Assembly (NCBI GenBank): GCA_947626095.1
Contig: CANQQV010000001.1
Span: 98,009-162,008 of the forward strand
Direction of reading: 5' to 3'
DNA: 64,000 bases
Source of the DNA: an uncultured Bacilli bacterium
GTDB taxonomy: Bacteria > Bacillota_I > Bacilli_A > RF39 > UBA660
Shown here: positions 35,866-45,209 of the stretch, in pieces
Layout: each line of letters begins with the position of its first letter
Position numbering within the stretch: the first letter of the stretch is position 1
Notes under the pieces: generated by a model
Told to the model about the DNA's origin: nothing
The model's input: the letters and a program-made list of their open reading frames with translations, nothing else
The model's database searches: none
Program-made: the position numbers and the translations under genes

Positions 35866-38595
35866 ATGAAAAGTAAATTAAAATATTTATTATTTTTATT
35901 GATGTTTGTTGCTGTTTGCCCTAGTTTAACTGCTCATGCAGAAACTTATAAGGCAGAATTCAACGACAAATATAAATGGATTCCTAATGTTTATGTAAGT
36001 AAGAAAGAGTCTAATGGTCGTGTTCATTATCAACAACTAACAATGATTGCTCGTAAAGGTGATAATCAATTTGTTTATTGTATTGAACCAGGTACTCCAT
36101 TAGATCCTAACGAAACTTATACAGGTCAAGATTACGATCAATCTTATGTCGCAAACATGACCCCTGAACAATGGAAAAGAATTCAATTGTTAGCATATTA
36201 TGGTTATGGTTATAGTGATAGTGAAGTAAATCACGATGATATCAAATGGTATTCAGTAACTCAATTTATGATTTGGAAGACTGTACCACATGGTATGGAT
36301 ATCTATTTTACTGATACCTTAAACGGAAATAAAATTACAAGATATACCGAAGAAATGGAAGAAATGGAAAGATTACTTTCTAACCATTATAAAGTTCCTG
36401 ATTTTGGAGCTACAAGTTTTGATATGGTTGTAGGAAATACATTAAAATTAACTGATTCAAATAATGTAATTTCTAAATATGCTGTACCAAGTAATGATCT
36501 TATCACTGCAAGTAAAAATGGTAATGAATTACATTTAACTGCTAAAGGTGTTGGTGATGCAACTTTAAAATTAACTAAAAAGGATTTAAAATACTCTCAT
36601 CCTACTATTGTTTATGTTAAACCTAATACTCAAGATTTAGTTCAAGTAGGAAGTTATGATCCTGTTGATACAACTATAAATCTTCATATTGTTGGTGGTA
36701 AAATTGCTATCAATAAAGTTGATTATGATACAGGTTTATCAGAGCCAAGAGGCATGGCTACTCTTGAAGGAGCTATCTATGGGGTATATTTAGAAGATGG
36801 TACTTATGTAACTCAAATGGTAACTGATAAAAATGGTCATGCACAAAGTGATTATTTACCAAGTTTAGGTAGATTTTATGTTCAAGAAATCAGCCCAAGT
36901 AAAGGTTATGAACTTGATACAAATAAATATTACTTTGACTTAACTAATGATAATTTAGATCCTGTTCTTCCTGTTCAAGAAAAAGTTATCGAACGAGAAT
37001 ATCAAATAACAAAAGTAGTCGCTACTGATAAAACACAAATTATGACTCCTGAACCTAATGTTCAATTTGGCATCTATGATCATAATAATAAACTTGTTAA
37101 AACTTTAACTACTGATGCTGAAGGAAAAATTACATTTACTCTCCCTTATGGTAAATATACTTTAAGACAATTAACGACTCCAAGTGGCTTTGAAAAGATA
37201 AAAGATTTTAATTTTGAAATTACGGAGTCAGGAGATACTATTAACAAGGTGTTCTCTAATGCAGAAATAACAGCAAGAATTAAAGTTGTTAAAATAGATC
37301 AAGATGGTAATGTTGTCACTAAAGCAGGTATTAAGTTTAAGATAAAGGATCTTTCAACAGGTAAATATGTATGTCAAACTGTTGCTTACCCTAATCAAAA
37401 AACTTACTGCGAATTTGAGACTGATGAAAATGGTATGCTTATAACTCCATACCCTTTAAATTCAGGTGACTATCAACTTGAAGAAGTAGACCAACTTATT
37501 GATGGATATTTATGGAACTCTGAACCATTAAAGTTCTCTATTAATGAAAACTCTGATATTAAAAGTACCAATGACTTTGATGCCATTATGGAAATTAGAT
37601 TTACTAATCAAGAAGTAAAAGGTAAAATTGAAATCCAAAAAACTGGCGAACAAGTCGTAATTGAGGATGGCAAATTCACTTATGTTGAAGTACCACTACC
37701 TAATATTACTTTCGGTTTATATGATGCTGAAGGTAGCTTGATTGATACTTATACTACTGATGAACAAGGTAGAATTGTTATCGAAGATCTTAAATTAGGT
37801 AATTATGTTTTAAAAGAACTTAAAACTGATGATAAATATGTTCTTGATGAAAAAGAATATAACATCGAGTTAAAGTATAAGGATCAATACACAGCTGTTG
37901 TAACTGAAACCTTTACTTTAAAAAATTACTTAAAGAAAGGTACTTTAGATTTTTCTAAAAAGGATCTAACAACTGGTAAAGAAATTCCTAATGTTAAATT
38001 AGAGGTTTATACTGAAAACGATGAGCTTATTTATAGTGGCATTACTGATGAAAATGGTAAAATCACTATCGAAGATTTATTCGTCGGTAAATTCTATATT
38101 GTTGAAACTGAACCTGCTACTGGTTATAAATTAAGTGATGAAAAAGTATATTTTGAAGTTAAGGAAAACGGCGAAATAGTAAAAGCCGAAATGACAAACG
38201 AAAAAATTACAGGATCACTTGAATTTACAAAAGAAGATCTTTCTACTGGTGAGGCACTTCCTAATACTTTAATCGAGGTATATAATGCCGAAACTGATGA
38301 GTTAGTATTTTCTGGTCGTACCGATGAAAACGGAAAGATTATTATTGAAAACTTGGAATATGGTAAATACTATATTTTAGAGAAGGAAGCTCCCGAAGGA
38401 TATAAATTAAATCCTGATAGAATGTATTTTGAAATTCTAGAGGACGGACAAGTTATTAAATCAGTAATGAAAGATGAAATTGTTGATGTTCCTAATACTG
38501 GTATCAATGATTATCATATTATTGATATTATAGGTCTTGTCTTTATCATTGGTGGTATTGGTTTCCTTATTTATGAAAAAACAAAGAAAAAATAA
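35866..38595 (+). CDS. thioester/Cna-B adhesin with sortase signal
   Basis: 909 residues. The signal peptide ends near AHA24. A thioester domain has Cys72 in YCIEPG and Gln133 in VTQFMIW, the pair that forms the internal thioester. Five or more SpaA/Cna-B modules follow; the last two are nearly identical in plan (TGKEIPNVKLEVY / TGEALPNTLIEVY and TDENGKI). The sorting signal is VPNTG, then a membrane helix and a Lys-rich tail. Such proteins bind covalently to surfaces. In this conjugative operon it probably attaches donor to recipient or host cells. The neighbouring sortase gene supports wall anchoring. Confidence 0.9.
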   Translation: MKSKLKYLLFLLMFVAVCPSLTAHAETYKAEFNDKYKWIPNVYVSKKESNGRVHYQQLTMIARKGDNQFVYCIEPGTPLDPNETYTGQDYDQSYVANMTPEQWKRIQLLAYYGYGYSDSEVNHDDIKWYSVTQFMIWKTVPHGMDIYFTDTLNGNKITRYTEEMEEMERLLSNHYKVPDFGATSFDMVVGNTLKLTDSNNVISKYAVPSNDLITASKNGNELHLTAKGVGDATLKLTKKDLKYSHPTIVYVKPNTQDLVQVGSYDPVDTTINLHIVGGKIAINKVDYDTGLSEPRGMATLEGAIYGVYLEDGTYVTQMVTDKNGHAQSDYLPSLGRFYVQEISPSKGYELDTNKYYFDLTNDNLDPVLPVQEKVIEREYQITKVVATDKTQIMTPEPNVQFGIYDHNNKLVKTLTTDAEGKITFTLPYGKYTLRQLTTPSGFEKIKDFNFEITESGDTINKVFSNAEITARIKVVKIDQDGNVVTKAGIKFKIKDLSTGKYVCQTVAYPNQKTYCEFETDENGMLITPYPLNSGDYQLEEVDQLIDGYLWNSEPLKFSINENSDIKSTNDFDAIMEIRFTNQEVKGKIEIQKTGEQVVIEDGKFTYVEVPLPNITFGLYDAEGSLIDTYTTDEQGRIVIEDLKLGNYVLKELKTDDKYVLDEKEYNIELKYKDQYTAVVTETFTLKNYLKKGTLDFSKKDLTTGKEIPNVKLEVYTENDELIYSGITDENGKITIEDLFVGKFYIVETEPATGYKLSDEKVYFEVKENGEIVKAEMTNEKITGSLEFTKEDLSTGEALPNTLIEVYNAETDELVFSGRTDENGKIIIENLEYGKYYILEKEAPEGYKLNPDRMYFEILEDGQVIKSVMKDEIVDVPNTGINDYHIIDIIGLVFIIGGIGFLIYEKTKKK

Positions 38596-39214
38596 AAATA
38601 ATGGTAAGAGCCGATTCATAGTAATTGGCTCTTTATTTATTTTGTTTGGTGTTTCTATTATTGGCTATCATATATATTCTAATTACAAGTTAGATAAAAT
38701 AGCAGACGATAATATTGAGCAATTTTTTGAAGAAGAAAAAATTATCGATGATCAGCCACAGGAAGAACAATTTGTTGAAGTAGAAAAAAAAGAAGTTAGT
38801 AAAACTAATTATGATTACATTGCTGTAATCGAAATACCTAAAATAAATGTTAAAAGAGGTTTGTCACAAGATAAATATTACAATAATGTTAATAGGAATA
38901 TTGAGATTCTTAAAGGATCTACTATGCCTGATGTTTCACAAGGTAATTTTATGGTTGCTGGTCATTCAGGTACAGCTCGAACTTCCTATTTTAGAAATTT
39001 AGATAAGTTAGTAATTGGGGATCTTACTTATATATATTACAATGGCATTAAATATACTTATAAAGTTAATAATATTTATGATATTGAAAAAACTGGTAAA
39101 GCAACTATTCGTAGGGATTTAAATAAAACTACTCTTACGATGATTACTTGCCGACATAATACCAACAAGCAGATTGTTGTTATTTCCGAGTTAGTTAATA
39201 AAGAAACTTATTAA
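38573..39214 (+). CDS. sortase
   Basis: 213 residues. A basic N-terminus and one membrane helix are followed by the sortase fold (IAVIEIPKINV). Catalytic His is in MVAGHSG and Cys in TMITCRH. The start overlaps the adhesin end by 23 bases, so the pair is coupled and the adhesin is the likely substrate. The class is uncertain (B- or D-like). Confidence 0.88.
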   Translation: MKKQRKNKNNGKSRFIVIGSLFILFGVSIIGYHIYSNYKLDKIADDNIEQFFEEEKIIDDQPQEEQFVEVEKKEVSKTNYDYIAVIEIPKINVKRGLSQDKYYNNVNRNIEILKGSTMPDVSQGNFMVAGHSGTARTSYFRNLDKLVIGDLTYIYYNGIKYTYKVNNIYDIEKTGKATIRRDLNKTTLTMITCRHNTNKQIVVISELVNKETY

Positions 39215-39227
39215 GGAGGAGTGATGA

Positions 39228-40583
39228 ATACAAATATTAGCAGTTAATCAAGTCGGACAAAAATGGTATCTTGATATATTAAGGAATGCTTTATGGAGTA
39301 TCGCTAAAGGTATTCTATGGTTTCTTGATGGCTTCTTTGATATCATTGATAAGATTTGGCGATATAAATTTTTTGATAATGATTATGTTAATAAGATTTT
39401 TGGTGGAGCTTTAATAATCGCCTGTTCATGGCTGATTCTTAAAACGATTATTGAATTGATTATGAATTATATAGTCAAAAACGATGGTCGTGGCAGTCCA
39501 CTAACTATTTATCGTGGTGTAATTCTTGCTATTGTAATGATGTTCTTAATCAATCCATTATTTCAATTTGGATATGATTTTTCGACTAAAACAACTGATG
39601 CTGTTATTTCAGTATCAGGTATGAGTGGATCTAGTAGTGCTGAAGGTACAATATCAAAAGCATTAATTAGGGCTATGTCGTATGATGATGAAATGAAAGA
39701 AAGCGATAAAAATTATTTAATAAACAATTGGAAGACCATAGATATAAATTCTACTGAAGGTGGAGTTGTTGGTATTGGTGATGTTTATAAATATTCGCTT
39801 AACTTTTTTATGCTGATAGTTCTCTCAATTGTAACTATCTTTTTATTATTCTTTGTGGCGATTCAGATGGCTAAACGAGTCATGGAAATCGCTCTGATGA
39901 AGATAGTCGGACCTTTCTGCTGTACGAGTCTGACTAACAATCAATCTAAAGCATTTGAAACATGGACTAAAAGTACAATGGGATATTTCCTTATAACTAT
40001 TGTTCAATTCATTTGTATAGGATTATTACTTAATATGTTTGGATCTGCTATTCAAGATAATGGAACTCTAACAGGAATATTCTTAATTATTGGTGCTTTA
40101 TTATTCGTAATAAGTACGCCTACATTAATTAGTTCTCTATTAGGTCAACAATCAGGTATGATGTCTGCCTTTGGCGATATGCAATCATTACTTGCAATTG
40201 GTAGTGGTGTTAATGCAGGGCTTTCTCTTGCTAAAGCAGGATCTATGTCTGCTCTTGGTATGGGAGCTAATGTTGTTAAAGGTGGAGCTAATAAAATATC
40301 AGGAGGCATTTCAAATATGTTTGGTGGACATGGTGGTGGTTCGTTAAATAAAGAACAAATGGCTAATGTTCAAGAAAAATTAGGACAACATAATAGTTAT
40401 GGTGCTAATCAATTAGTAAAACAATATACCCAAGAAAATATGAAGAAAAAACCTACTACTTCATTTACTAATTCTAATCCATATAAAAATCCATTCAGTA
40501 TGCAATATAACCCAATTAGAAATCAGTATATGAGCAATTCAGGACTTGAGGCAAATAGTAATTTTGATAGGAAGTGGTATTAA
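39228..40583 (+). CDS. VirB6/TrbL-like mating-channel membrane protein, ATA start
   Basis: 451 residues with an N-terminal amphipathic/membrane part (ILWFLDGFFDIIDKIW), about six membrane helices in the middle, and a Gly/Met/Asn-rich C-terminal tail. AAGGAGG is followed eight bases later by ATA CAA ATA TTA; the overlapping ATG only opens a seven-codon frame. Starting at a later TTG or ATG would delete the first membrane region. Likely the inner-membrane channel subunit of the type IV secretion system. Confidence 0.75.
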   Translation: MQILAVNQVGQKWYLDILRNALWSIAKGILWFLDGFFDIIDKIWRYKFFDNDYVNKIFGGALIIACSWLILKTIIELIMNYIVKNDGRGSPLTIYRGVILAIVMMFLINPLFQFGYDFSTKTTDAVISVSGMSGSSSAEGTISKALIRAMSYDDEMKESDKNYLINNWKTIDINSTEGGVVGIGDVYKYSLNFFMLIVLSIVTIFLLFFVAIQMAKRVMEIALMKIVGPFCCTSLTNNQSKAFETWTKSTMGYFLITIVQFICIGLLLNMFGSAIQDNGTLTGIFLIIGALLFVISTPTLISSLLGQQSGMMSAFGDMQSLLAIGSGVNAGLSLAKAGSMSALGMGANVVKGGANKISGGISNMFGGHGGGSLNKEQMANVQEKLGQHNSYGANQLVKQYTQENMKKKPTTSFTNSNPYKNPFSMQYNPIRNQYMSNSGLEANSNFDRKWY

Positions 40584-40855
40584 TGTATTTGATTCCAAAA
40601 AATATAAAAACAAAAAAAGAAATATTTAAAGGATTTGGTATATTCGAGTGTATTGCAATTGCAGTATCACTTGGCATTGGGTATTTTTGTTCATTATTGA
40701 TCTCTCAATTTAAAATTAAAATGATTTTATTTTGTGTTCCACCATTACTTATGTTTTTATTATTACTTCCCTTACCTAACGGAAGTACAGCTTTAACTAT
40801 TTTAAGAAAGTTTTTTATTTATCAAAAACATCAAAAATGTTTTAAAGTGAAATAA
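40583..40855 (+). CDS. PrgI-family (VirB3-like) protein
   Basis: 90 residues. The N-terminal YLIPKNIKTKKEIFKGFGIFE and two membrane helices are characteristic of PrgI/VirB3-like subunits that dock to VirB4. The ATG overlaps the VirB6-like stop (TAATG). In other systems the VirB4 gene follows at once, but here about 4.3 kb intervene. Confidence 0.8.
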   Translation: MYLIPKNIKTKKEIFKGFGIFECIAIAVSLGIGYFCSLLISQFKIKMILFCVPPLLMFLLLLPLPNGSTALTILRKFFIYQKHQKCFKVK

Positions 40856-40967
40856 TTATAATTTACTTATAGCCATTTTATACTTTTTGATTATCAATCC
40901 TAGTTAAAATGGGAATTTCATGATATAATTAATTTGTTAGTTTATGTCTTAAAGGATGTGATATAAA

Positions 40968-42884
40968 ATGGCTAAAAAAGAAGTTAACACAGATTTATGG
41001 GTTAATGATATTTTAAAAGAAGCTAATATTAAATTGACAGCACAAGGATGCGATATAATTGAAATCGATAATGCATTAAAAACGGCATCAAAAAACGGAA
41101 CTGGAAATGTTGGGTTTCCTGAATATTGTGGAGTCGTAAAAGATTTTGTAATTGTTATTGAAGATAAACCAACAATCGATAAACAAGTTAAATTTGATGA
41201 AAATGGCATTTTGGATATGGATGTAAAGTCTATAAAGGATTATGCTCTAAATGGTGCTTATTTTTATGCAAAACATATTTTAGAAAATACAAATTATAAA
41301 AAAGCAATTGCATTCGGTATTAGTGGTAATGAAAAAAATCATATTATTAAACCTATATATCTTGATGGTAGAGAATATTATATGGACTTACCTGAAGTTG
41401 AAAGTTTTATTCAGTTCAATAGTGAAAATATAGATGAATACTATATTAGGGAAATTTTAAAAGAGGATACTGATGAAGAAAAAACAACTGCTGAAATTAT
41501 CAATGATGCTAAAGAACTGCACGAATACTTGAGAAACTATGGTAATTTAAAAGATACTGATAAACCATTAGTAGTAAGTGGTATTCTTCTTGCATTAAGA
41601 GAAATGGAATTCAAAAATTTTTCAATAGATCAATTAAATGGTGATAGTGAAAAAACTGACGGATTAAAAATTTATAATGCAATAGAGGATAATTTAAAAA
41701 GATCTCAAGTATCTCCTGAAACTAAAAAGGATAAATTATTATCGCAATTTGCTTTAATAAAAGACACCGTTGTACTAAACGAAATTAATCCCATATTAGG
41801 GAAAACACCTTTAAAATATTATACGGAATATTTATATCAAAAACTATATAAAACTATTAGATATAATAAAACAGCTGAAGATTATCTTGGAAGATTCTAT
41901 GGCGAATTTATGAGTTATAGTGGTGGCGATGGTCAAAGTTTAGGAATAGTTTTAACTCCAAAGCATATTTGTTCATTATTTTGTGATTTAATAGATTTAA
42001 ATGAAAATGATATCGTTCTTGATCCTTGTTGTGGTACAGCTGGATTTTTAGTATCTGCAATGCATCATATGACATCTAAAACTAGCAATCCAGATTTAAT
42101 AAGAAAAATTAAAAGAGAACAGCTACATGGCTTTGAATTACAACCTTATATGTTTACTATTGCTACAACTAATATGATATTGCGTGGTGATGGTAAAAGT
42201 AATTTAATTTGTGATGATTTTTTAGCACAAGATCCTAATAAAATACAATTGAAAGGTGCTACTGTTGGAATGATGAACCCACCTTACTCTATGGGTAAAG
42301 TTAGTCCTGAAAAGTGTGAGTTAAGTTTTGTAGAGCATTTATTAGATTCTCTTACAACTGATGCTCGTTGTATAGTTATTGTTCCACAAAGTGCAATGAC
42401 TGGTAAAAATGGATATGAAAAAGCAATCAAAAAGAATATTTATAAAAAGCATACTTTAGAAGGGGTAATTACTCTTAATACTGATACATTTCACGGTGTT
42501 GGAACAAATCCTTGTATTGCAATATTTACTGCTCATGTTCCTCATAATAAAAATAAAATTTGTAAATTTATAAATTTTGAGAATGATGGATTTGTTGTTC
42601 AAAAACATAGAGGATTGGTTGAAACAGAAATTGCTAAAGATAAAAAACAACATTTGCTTGATGTTTGGAATGATAGAATTGAGTCATCAACTAAATTTTG
42701 TGTTAAAACTACTGTGGAAGATGATGATGAGTGGTTACATTCTTTTTACTATTTTAATGATGAAATACCTACTGAGGATGACTTTGAAAAAACAATGGCT
42801 GACTATTTAACCTTTGAATTTTCAATGGTAATGCAAAATAGAGATTATCTATTTAAAGGTGGCGATCATAATGAACTTGAATGA
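40968..42884 (+). CDS. BcgI-like nuclease-methyltransferase (A subunit)
   Basis: 638 residues. The N-terminal domain has FPEYCG (Glu52), Asp59 and E65-D-K67, a PD-(D/E)XK nuclease site. A helical region and a gamma-type N6-adenine methyltransferase follow, with LDPCCGTAGFL near residue 348 and MNPPYSMG near 437. Size and order match BcgI-A-type proteins, in which cleavage and methylation share a chain and specificity comes from a separate S subunit. Type I HsdM alone lacks the nuclease part, and no HsdR gene is present. AAAGGATGTGAT precedes the ATG. Confidence 0.82.
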   Translation: MAKKEVNTDLWVNDILKEANIKLTAQGCDIIEIDNALKTASKNGTGNVGFPEYCGVVKDFVIVIEDKPTIDKQVKFDENGILDMDVKSIKDYALNGAYFYAKHILENTNYKKAIAFGISGNEKNHIIKPIYLDGREYYMDLPEVESFIQFNSENIDEYYIREILKEDTDEEKTTAEIINDAKELHEYLRNYGNLKDTDKPLVVSGILLALREMEFKNFSIDQLNGDSEKTDGLKIYNAIEDNLKRSQVSPETKKDKLLSQFALIKDTVVLNEINPILGKTPLKYYTEYLYQKLYKTIRYNKTAEDYLGRFYGEFMSYSGGDGQSLGIVLTPKHICSLFCDLIDLNENDIVLDPCCGTAGFLVSAMHHMTSKTSNPDLIRKIKREQLHGFELQPYMFTIATTNMILRGDGKSNLICDDFLAQDPNKIQLKGATVGMMNPPYSMGKVSPEKCELSFVEHLLDSLTTDARCIVIVPQSAMTGKNGYEKAIKKNIYKKHTLEGVITLNTDTFHGVGTNPCIAIFTAHVPHNKNKICKFINFENDGFVVQKHRGLVETEIAKDKKQHLLDVWNDRIESSTKFCVKTTVEDDDEWLHSFYYFNDEIPTEDDFEKTMADYLTFEFSMVMQNRDYLFKGGDHNELE

Positions 42885-43941
42885 TAAAGAATGGAGACCA
42901 TTTCCATTAGATAGTTTAGAAAAAGATGGAATTTTTAATATTTTTTCTACATCTAGTGGTATTGATAAAAACAAACTCGAAAATTTAGAAGGCAATATAC
43001 CATATATTACTAGAACTGACAAAAACAACGGAATAGAAAACTTTATAGGTAAACAACTAAATTCAAAATGGAATATCGATAAAGGAAATGTAATAACAAT
43101 TGGATTAGATACTCAAACAGTTTTTTATCAACCAAATTATTTTTATACAGGGCAAAATATACAAATATTAAGTAATGACAATTTAAATTACTATACTGCA
43201 ATGTTTATTATTCCTTTACTGAAAATTCTTTTAAAAAAATTTAGTTGGGGTGGAAATGGAGCAACACTAACAAGATTAAAAAAAAGTAAAATAATGTTAC
43301 CTATAAATGATAATGGGACTCCTGATTATATATTTATGGAAACATATACAAAAGAAAAAGAAAAAAATATGTTAAAAAAATATGTTGAATATATAAAAGT
43401 TCAAGATAAGTTCGATATGAATTCTATATCTCGTATAGTTTCATGGAAAGAATTTAAAATTAGTGATATATTCAATGAAATATCTAGGGGTAAAAGATTA
43501 AAAAAAGATAATCATATAGTTGGTAATATACCCTATGTATCTTCAACAATGCTAAACAATGGAGTTGATGGATTTATTGGTAACTCTAACGGAAGATCAT
43601 TTAATAATTGTATAACAATTGCAAATAGTGGTTCAGTTGGTTATAGTTTTTATCATCCTTATAATTTTATTGGTAGTGATCATGTAACAGCATTGAAAAA
43701 TAAAAGTTATGATAAATATATTTATTTATATATATCTACTATGTTAAAAACTTTAAGTGAAAAATATAGTTTTAATAGAGAGATAAATGATTATAGAATA
43801 AATAAGGAAAAAGTATTGTTGCCAATTAATCCAAAAACAAATGAAATAGATTTCGAATATATGGAACAACATATGAAAAAAGTAATGATTAATCAAATTA
43901 AAAAATACTTGAATTATGTTGAAAATAGAATTTATGGTTAG
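42871..43941 (+). CDS. BcgI-B-like specificity subunit
   Basis: 356 residues with two target-recognition halves, each with the same plan (GNIPYITRTDKNNGIENFIG and GNIPYVSSTMLNNGVDGFIG) separated by helical linkers, as in type I S and BcgI-B subunits. The ATG at 42871 overlaps the A-subunit stop by 14 bases. It should determine a bipartite DNA site. Confidence 0.85.
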   Translation: MNLNDKEWRPFPLDSLEKDGIFNIFSTSSGIDKNKLENLEGNIPYITRTDKNNGIENFIGKQLNSKWNIDKGNVITIGLDTQTVFYQPNYFYTGQNIQILSNDNLNYYTAMFIIPLLKILLKKFSWGGNGATLTRLKKSKIMLPINDNGTPDYIFMETYTKEKEKNMLKKYVEYIKVQDKFDMNSISRIVSWKEFKISDIFNEISRGKRLKKDNHIVGNIPYVSSTMLNNGVDGFIGNSNGRSFNNCITIANSGSVGYSFYHPYNFIGSDHVTALKNKSYDKYIYLYISTMLKTLSEKYSFNREINDYRINKEKVLLPINPKTNEIDFEYMEQHMKKVMINQIKKYLNYVENRIYG

Positions 43942-43960
43942 CACTCGCTAATCTTTTTTT
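43936..43960 (+). terminator. terminator after the restriction genes
   Basis: GGTTAGC-ACTC-GCTAATC followed by T7, which isolates the restriction cargo from downstream transfer genes. Confidence 0.8.
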
Positions 43961-43972
43961 ATGGGAGGAATT

Positions 43973-44104
43973 ATGAAATATGTTATTATAGGGCTAATAG
44001 GAATATTAGTTCTTTTTATTTACTCTGCTTGTGTTGTATCAAGTAGATGTTCTCGTGAAGAAGAAAAATGGAGGGATGAAAATGAGCATTCTACAAGAAT
44101 ATGA
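43973..44104 (+). CDS. small membrane protein, 43 aa
   Basis: GGGAGGAATT lies before the ATG. One membrane helix (VIIGLIGILVLFIYSACVV) is followed by a charged tail. The 3' end overlaps the next gene in another frame. Possible lipoprotein or channel accessory. Confidence 0.5.
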   Translation: MKYVIIGLIGILVLFIYSACVVSSRCSREEEKWRDENEHSTRI

Positions 44105-44594
44105 ACAAATTAGAAAAGAAATGGGTTCTACTCGTTTCGATGCTATTGGTGATTATCTCAATGAAATCAATAAGAATAGCAATACTGAATTGTTTTTATC
44201 TGATGTCTTATATAAGCAACAAGAATATGCCAAGTTTGATGCTTGGTTTTTAGATCAAATAGCACCTTTTAAATTATTTGAACAAGACAATTCTATTGCT
44301 CTAATTTTAGATGAAGAAGATTTTAAAAGCGATGCTTTTGTTAATCGTGAAGTAGATCAAATATACTCTAATGGTTATGGATGGGATCAAGTTATAAAAT
44401 CATATATCAATGATCATTTTCCTAATATGTTAGATAATGTATATTTCGATTCGGAGCTATCAATGTTTTGTGTTTATTTTAATGATAAAAGAGACTTTGA
44501 CGAATTATCTTATAACTTTATTAAGTTATATAAAGATGATGTTGCCTTAAAAGATTATATTGATAATATGAAAATTATTGATATCAATATATAA
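44082..44594 (+). CDS. element protein, 170 aa, IxI tail
   Basis: Soluble and acidic; no family recognised. The ATG at 44082 lies six bases after GGAGGG. The C-terminus ends IIDINI, the shared [ILV]-x-Ile tail found on eight element proteins. It is located between the restriction cargo and VirB4. Confidence 0.6.
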   Translation: MSILQEYEQIRKEMGSTRFDAIGDYLNEINKNSNTELFLSDVLYKQQEYAKFDAWFLDQIAPFKLFEQDNSIALILDEEDFKSDAFVNREVDQIYSNGYGWDQVIKSYINDHFPNMLDNVYFDSELSMFCVYFNDKRDFDELSYNFIKLYKDDVALKDYIDNMKIIDINI

Positions 44595-44606
44595 GGGGGA
44601 TGGGAT

Positions 44607-44963
44607 ATAGAAAAAAGGAAAAAATTAAAATATAATAATCAATTATGGTTTGTTAATGTTTCTTCTTATAATAACGGAAGAATGAAACTTACCATTTCAA
44701 ATAGAAAAGAAATTAAAGAAATTACTATTGATTTAGATGATGCCTACTTAAAAGATGGGCATATTTTTTTAAATCCTGAAGTCAAAGATAATGGTATTCT
44801 TAAAGTTCTTAAAAAAAGTCGTATTATTAGAGAGATAGATGGTACTCTTTGTTATGATTATACAATGATTCCTATTGCTCTTACTAATAATGGAATACTT
44901 AAAACTTATGATTATTCAGGTGTTTTAAATTATCTTGATTTTATAAATAATAAGGAGGACTGA
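44607..44963 (+). CDS. element protein, 118 aa, ATA start
   Basis: AAGGGGG, seven bases, ATA GAA AAA AGG. The N-terminal extension (IEKRKKLKYNNQLWFVNVSS) is basic and aromatic and fits the downstream beta-rich sequence. The first in-frame ATG (44682) lacks a ribosome site. Function unknown. Confidence 0.6.
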   Translation: MEKRKKLKYNNQLWFVNVSSYNNGRMKLTISNRKEIKEITIDLDDAYLKDGHIFLNPEVKDNGILKVLKKSRIIREIDGTLCYDYTMIPIALTNNGILKTYDYSGVLNYLDFINNKED

Positions 44964-44966
44964 TCT

Positions 44967-45209
44967 ATAAAGAATGATAGATTAAAATTATATAATTCTA
45001 CTCTAACGATAAGGTTAGATAAAAAAGAAAAAGATACTTTAAAGCGAAATGCTTATAAAAATAAAATGACAATGTCTAATTATATTAGATTACTTATTTC
45101 TATGGATAATAGATTATGTGAAATTCAAAAGAATAAGGATAAAAATAATAAGTATGCATCTGAAATCTCTAAAATTATGATAAATATTGGGAGGGATTTA
45201 GATGTTTAA
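44967..45209 (+). CDS. MobC/RHH-like DNA-binding protein, 80 aa, ATA start
   Basis: AAGGAGG, eight bases, ATA AAG AAT GAT. The protein has STLTIRLDKKEKDTLKRNAY and MSNYIRLLI, the strand-helix-helix of ribbon-helix-helix proteins such as MobC. The first in-frame ATG would remove the DNA-binding strand, so ATA is strongly favoured. It ends 8 bases into the VirB4 gene (coupled). Confidence 0.65.
   Translation: MKNDRLKLYNSTLTIRLDKKEKDTLKRNAYKNKMTMSNYIRLLISMDNRLCEIQKNKDKNNKYASEISKIMINIGRDLDV

Noticed and set aside
40968-43941. Type I HsdM/HsdS with HsdR lost
   Set aside because: The methyltransferase carries its own nuclease motif at the N-terminus and has the BcgI-A length, so a self-contained type IIB system fits better.
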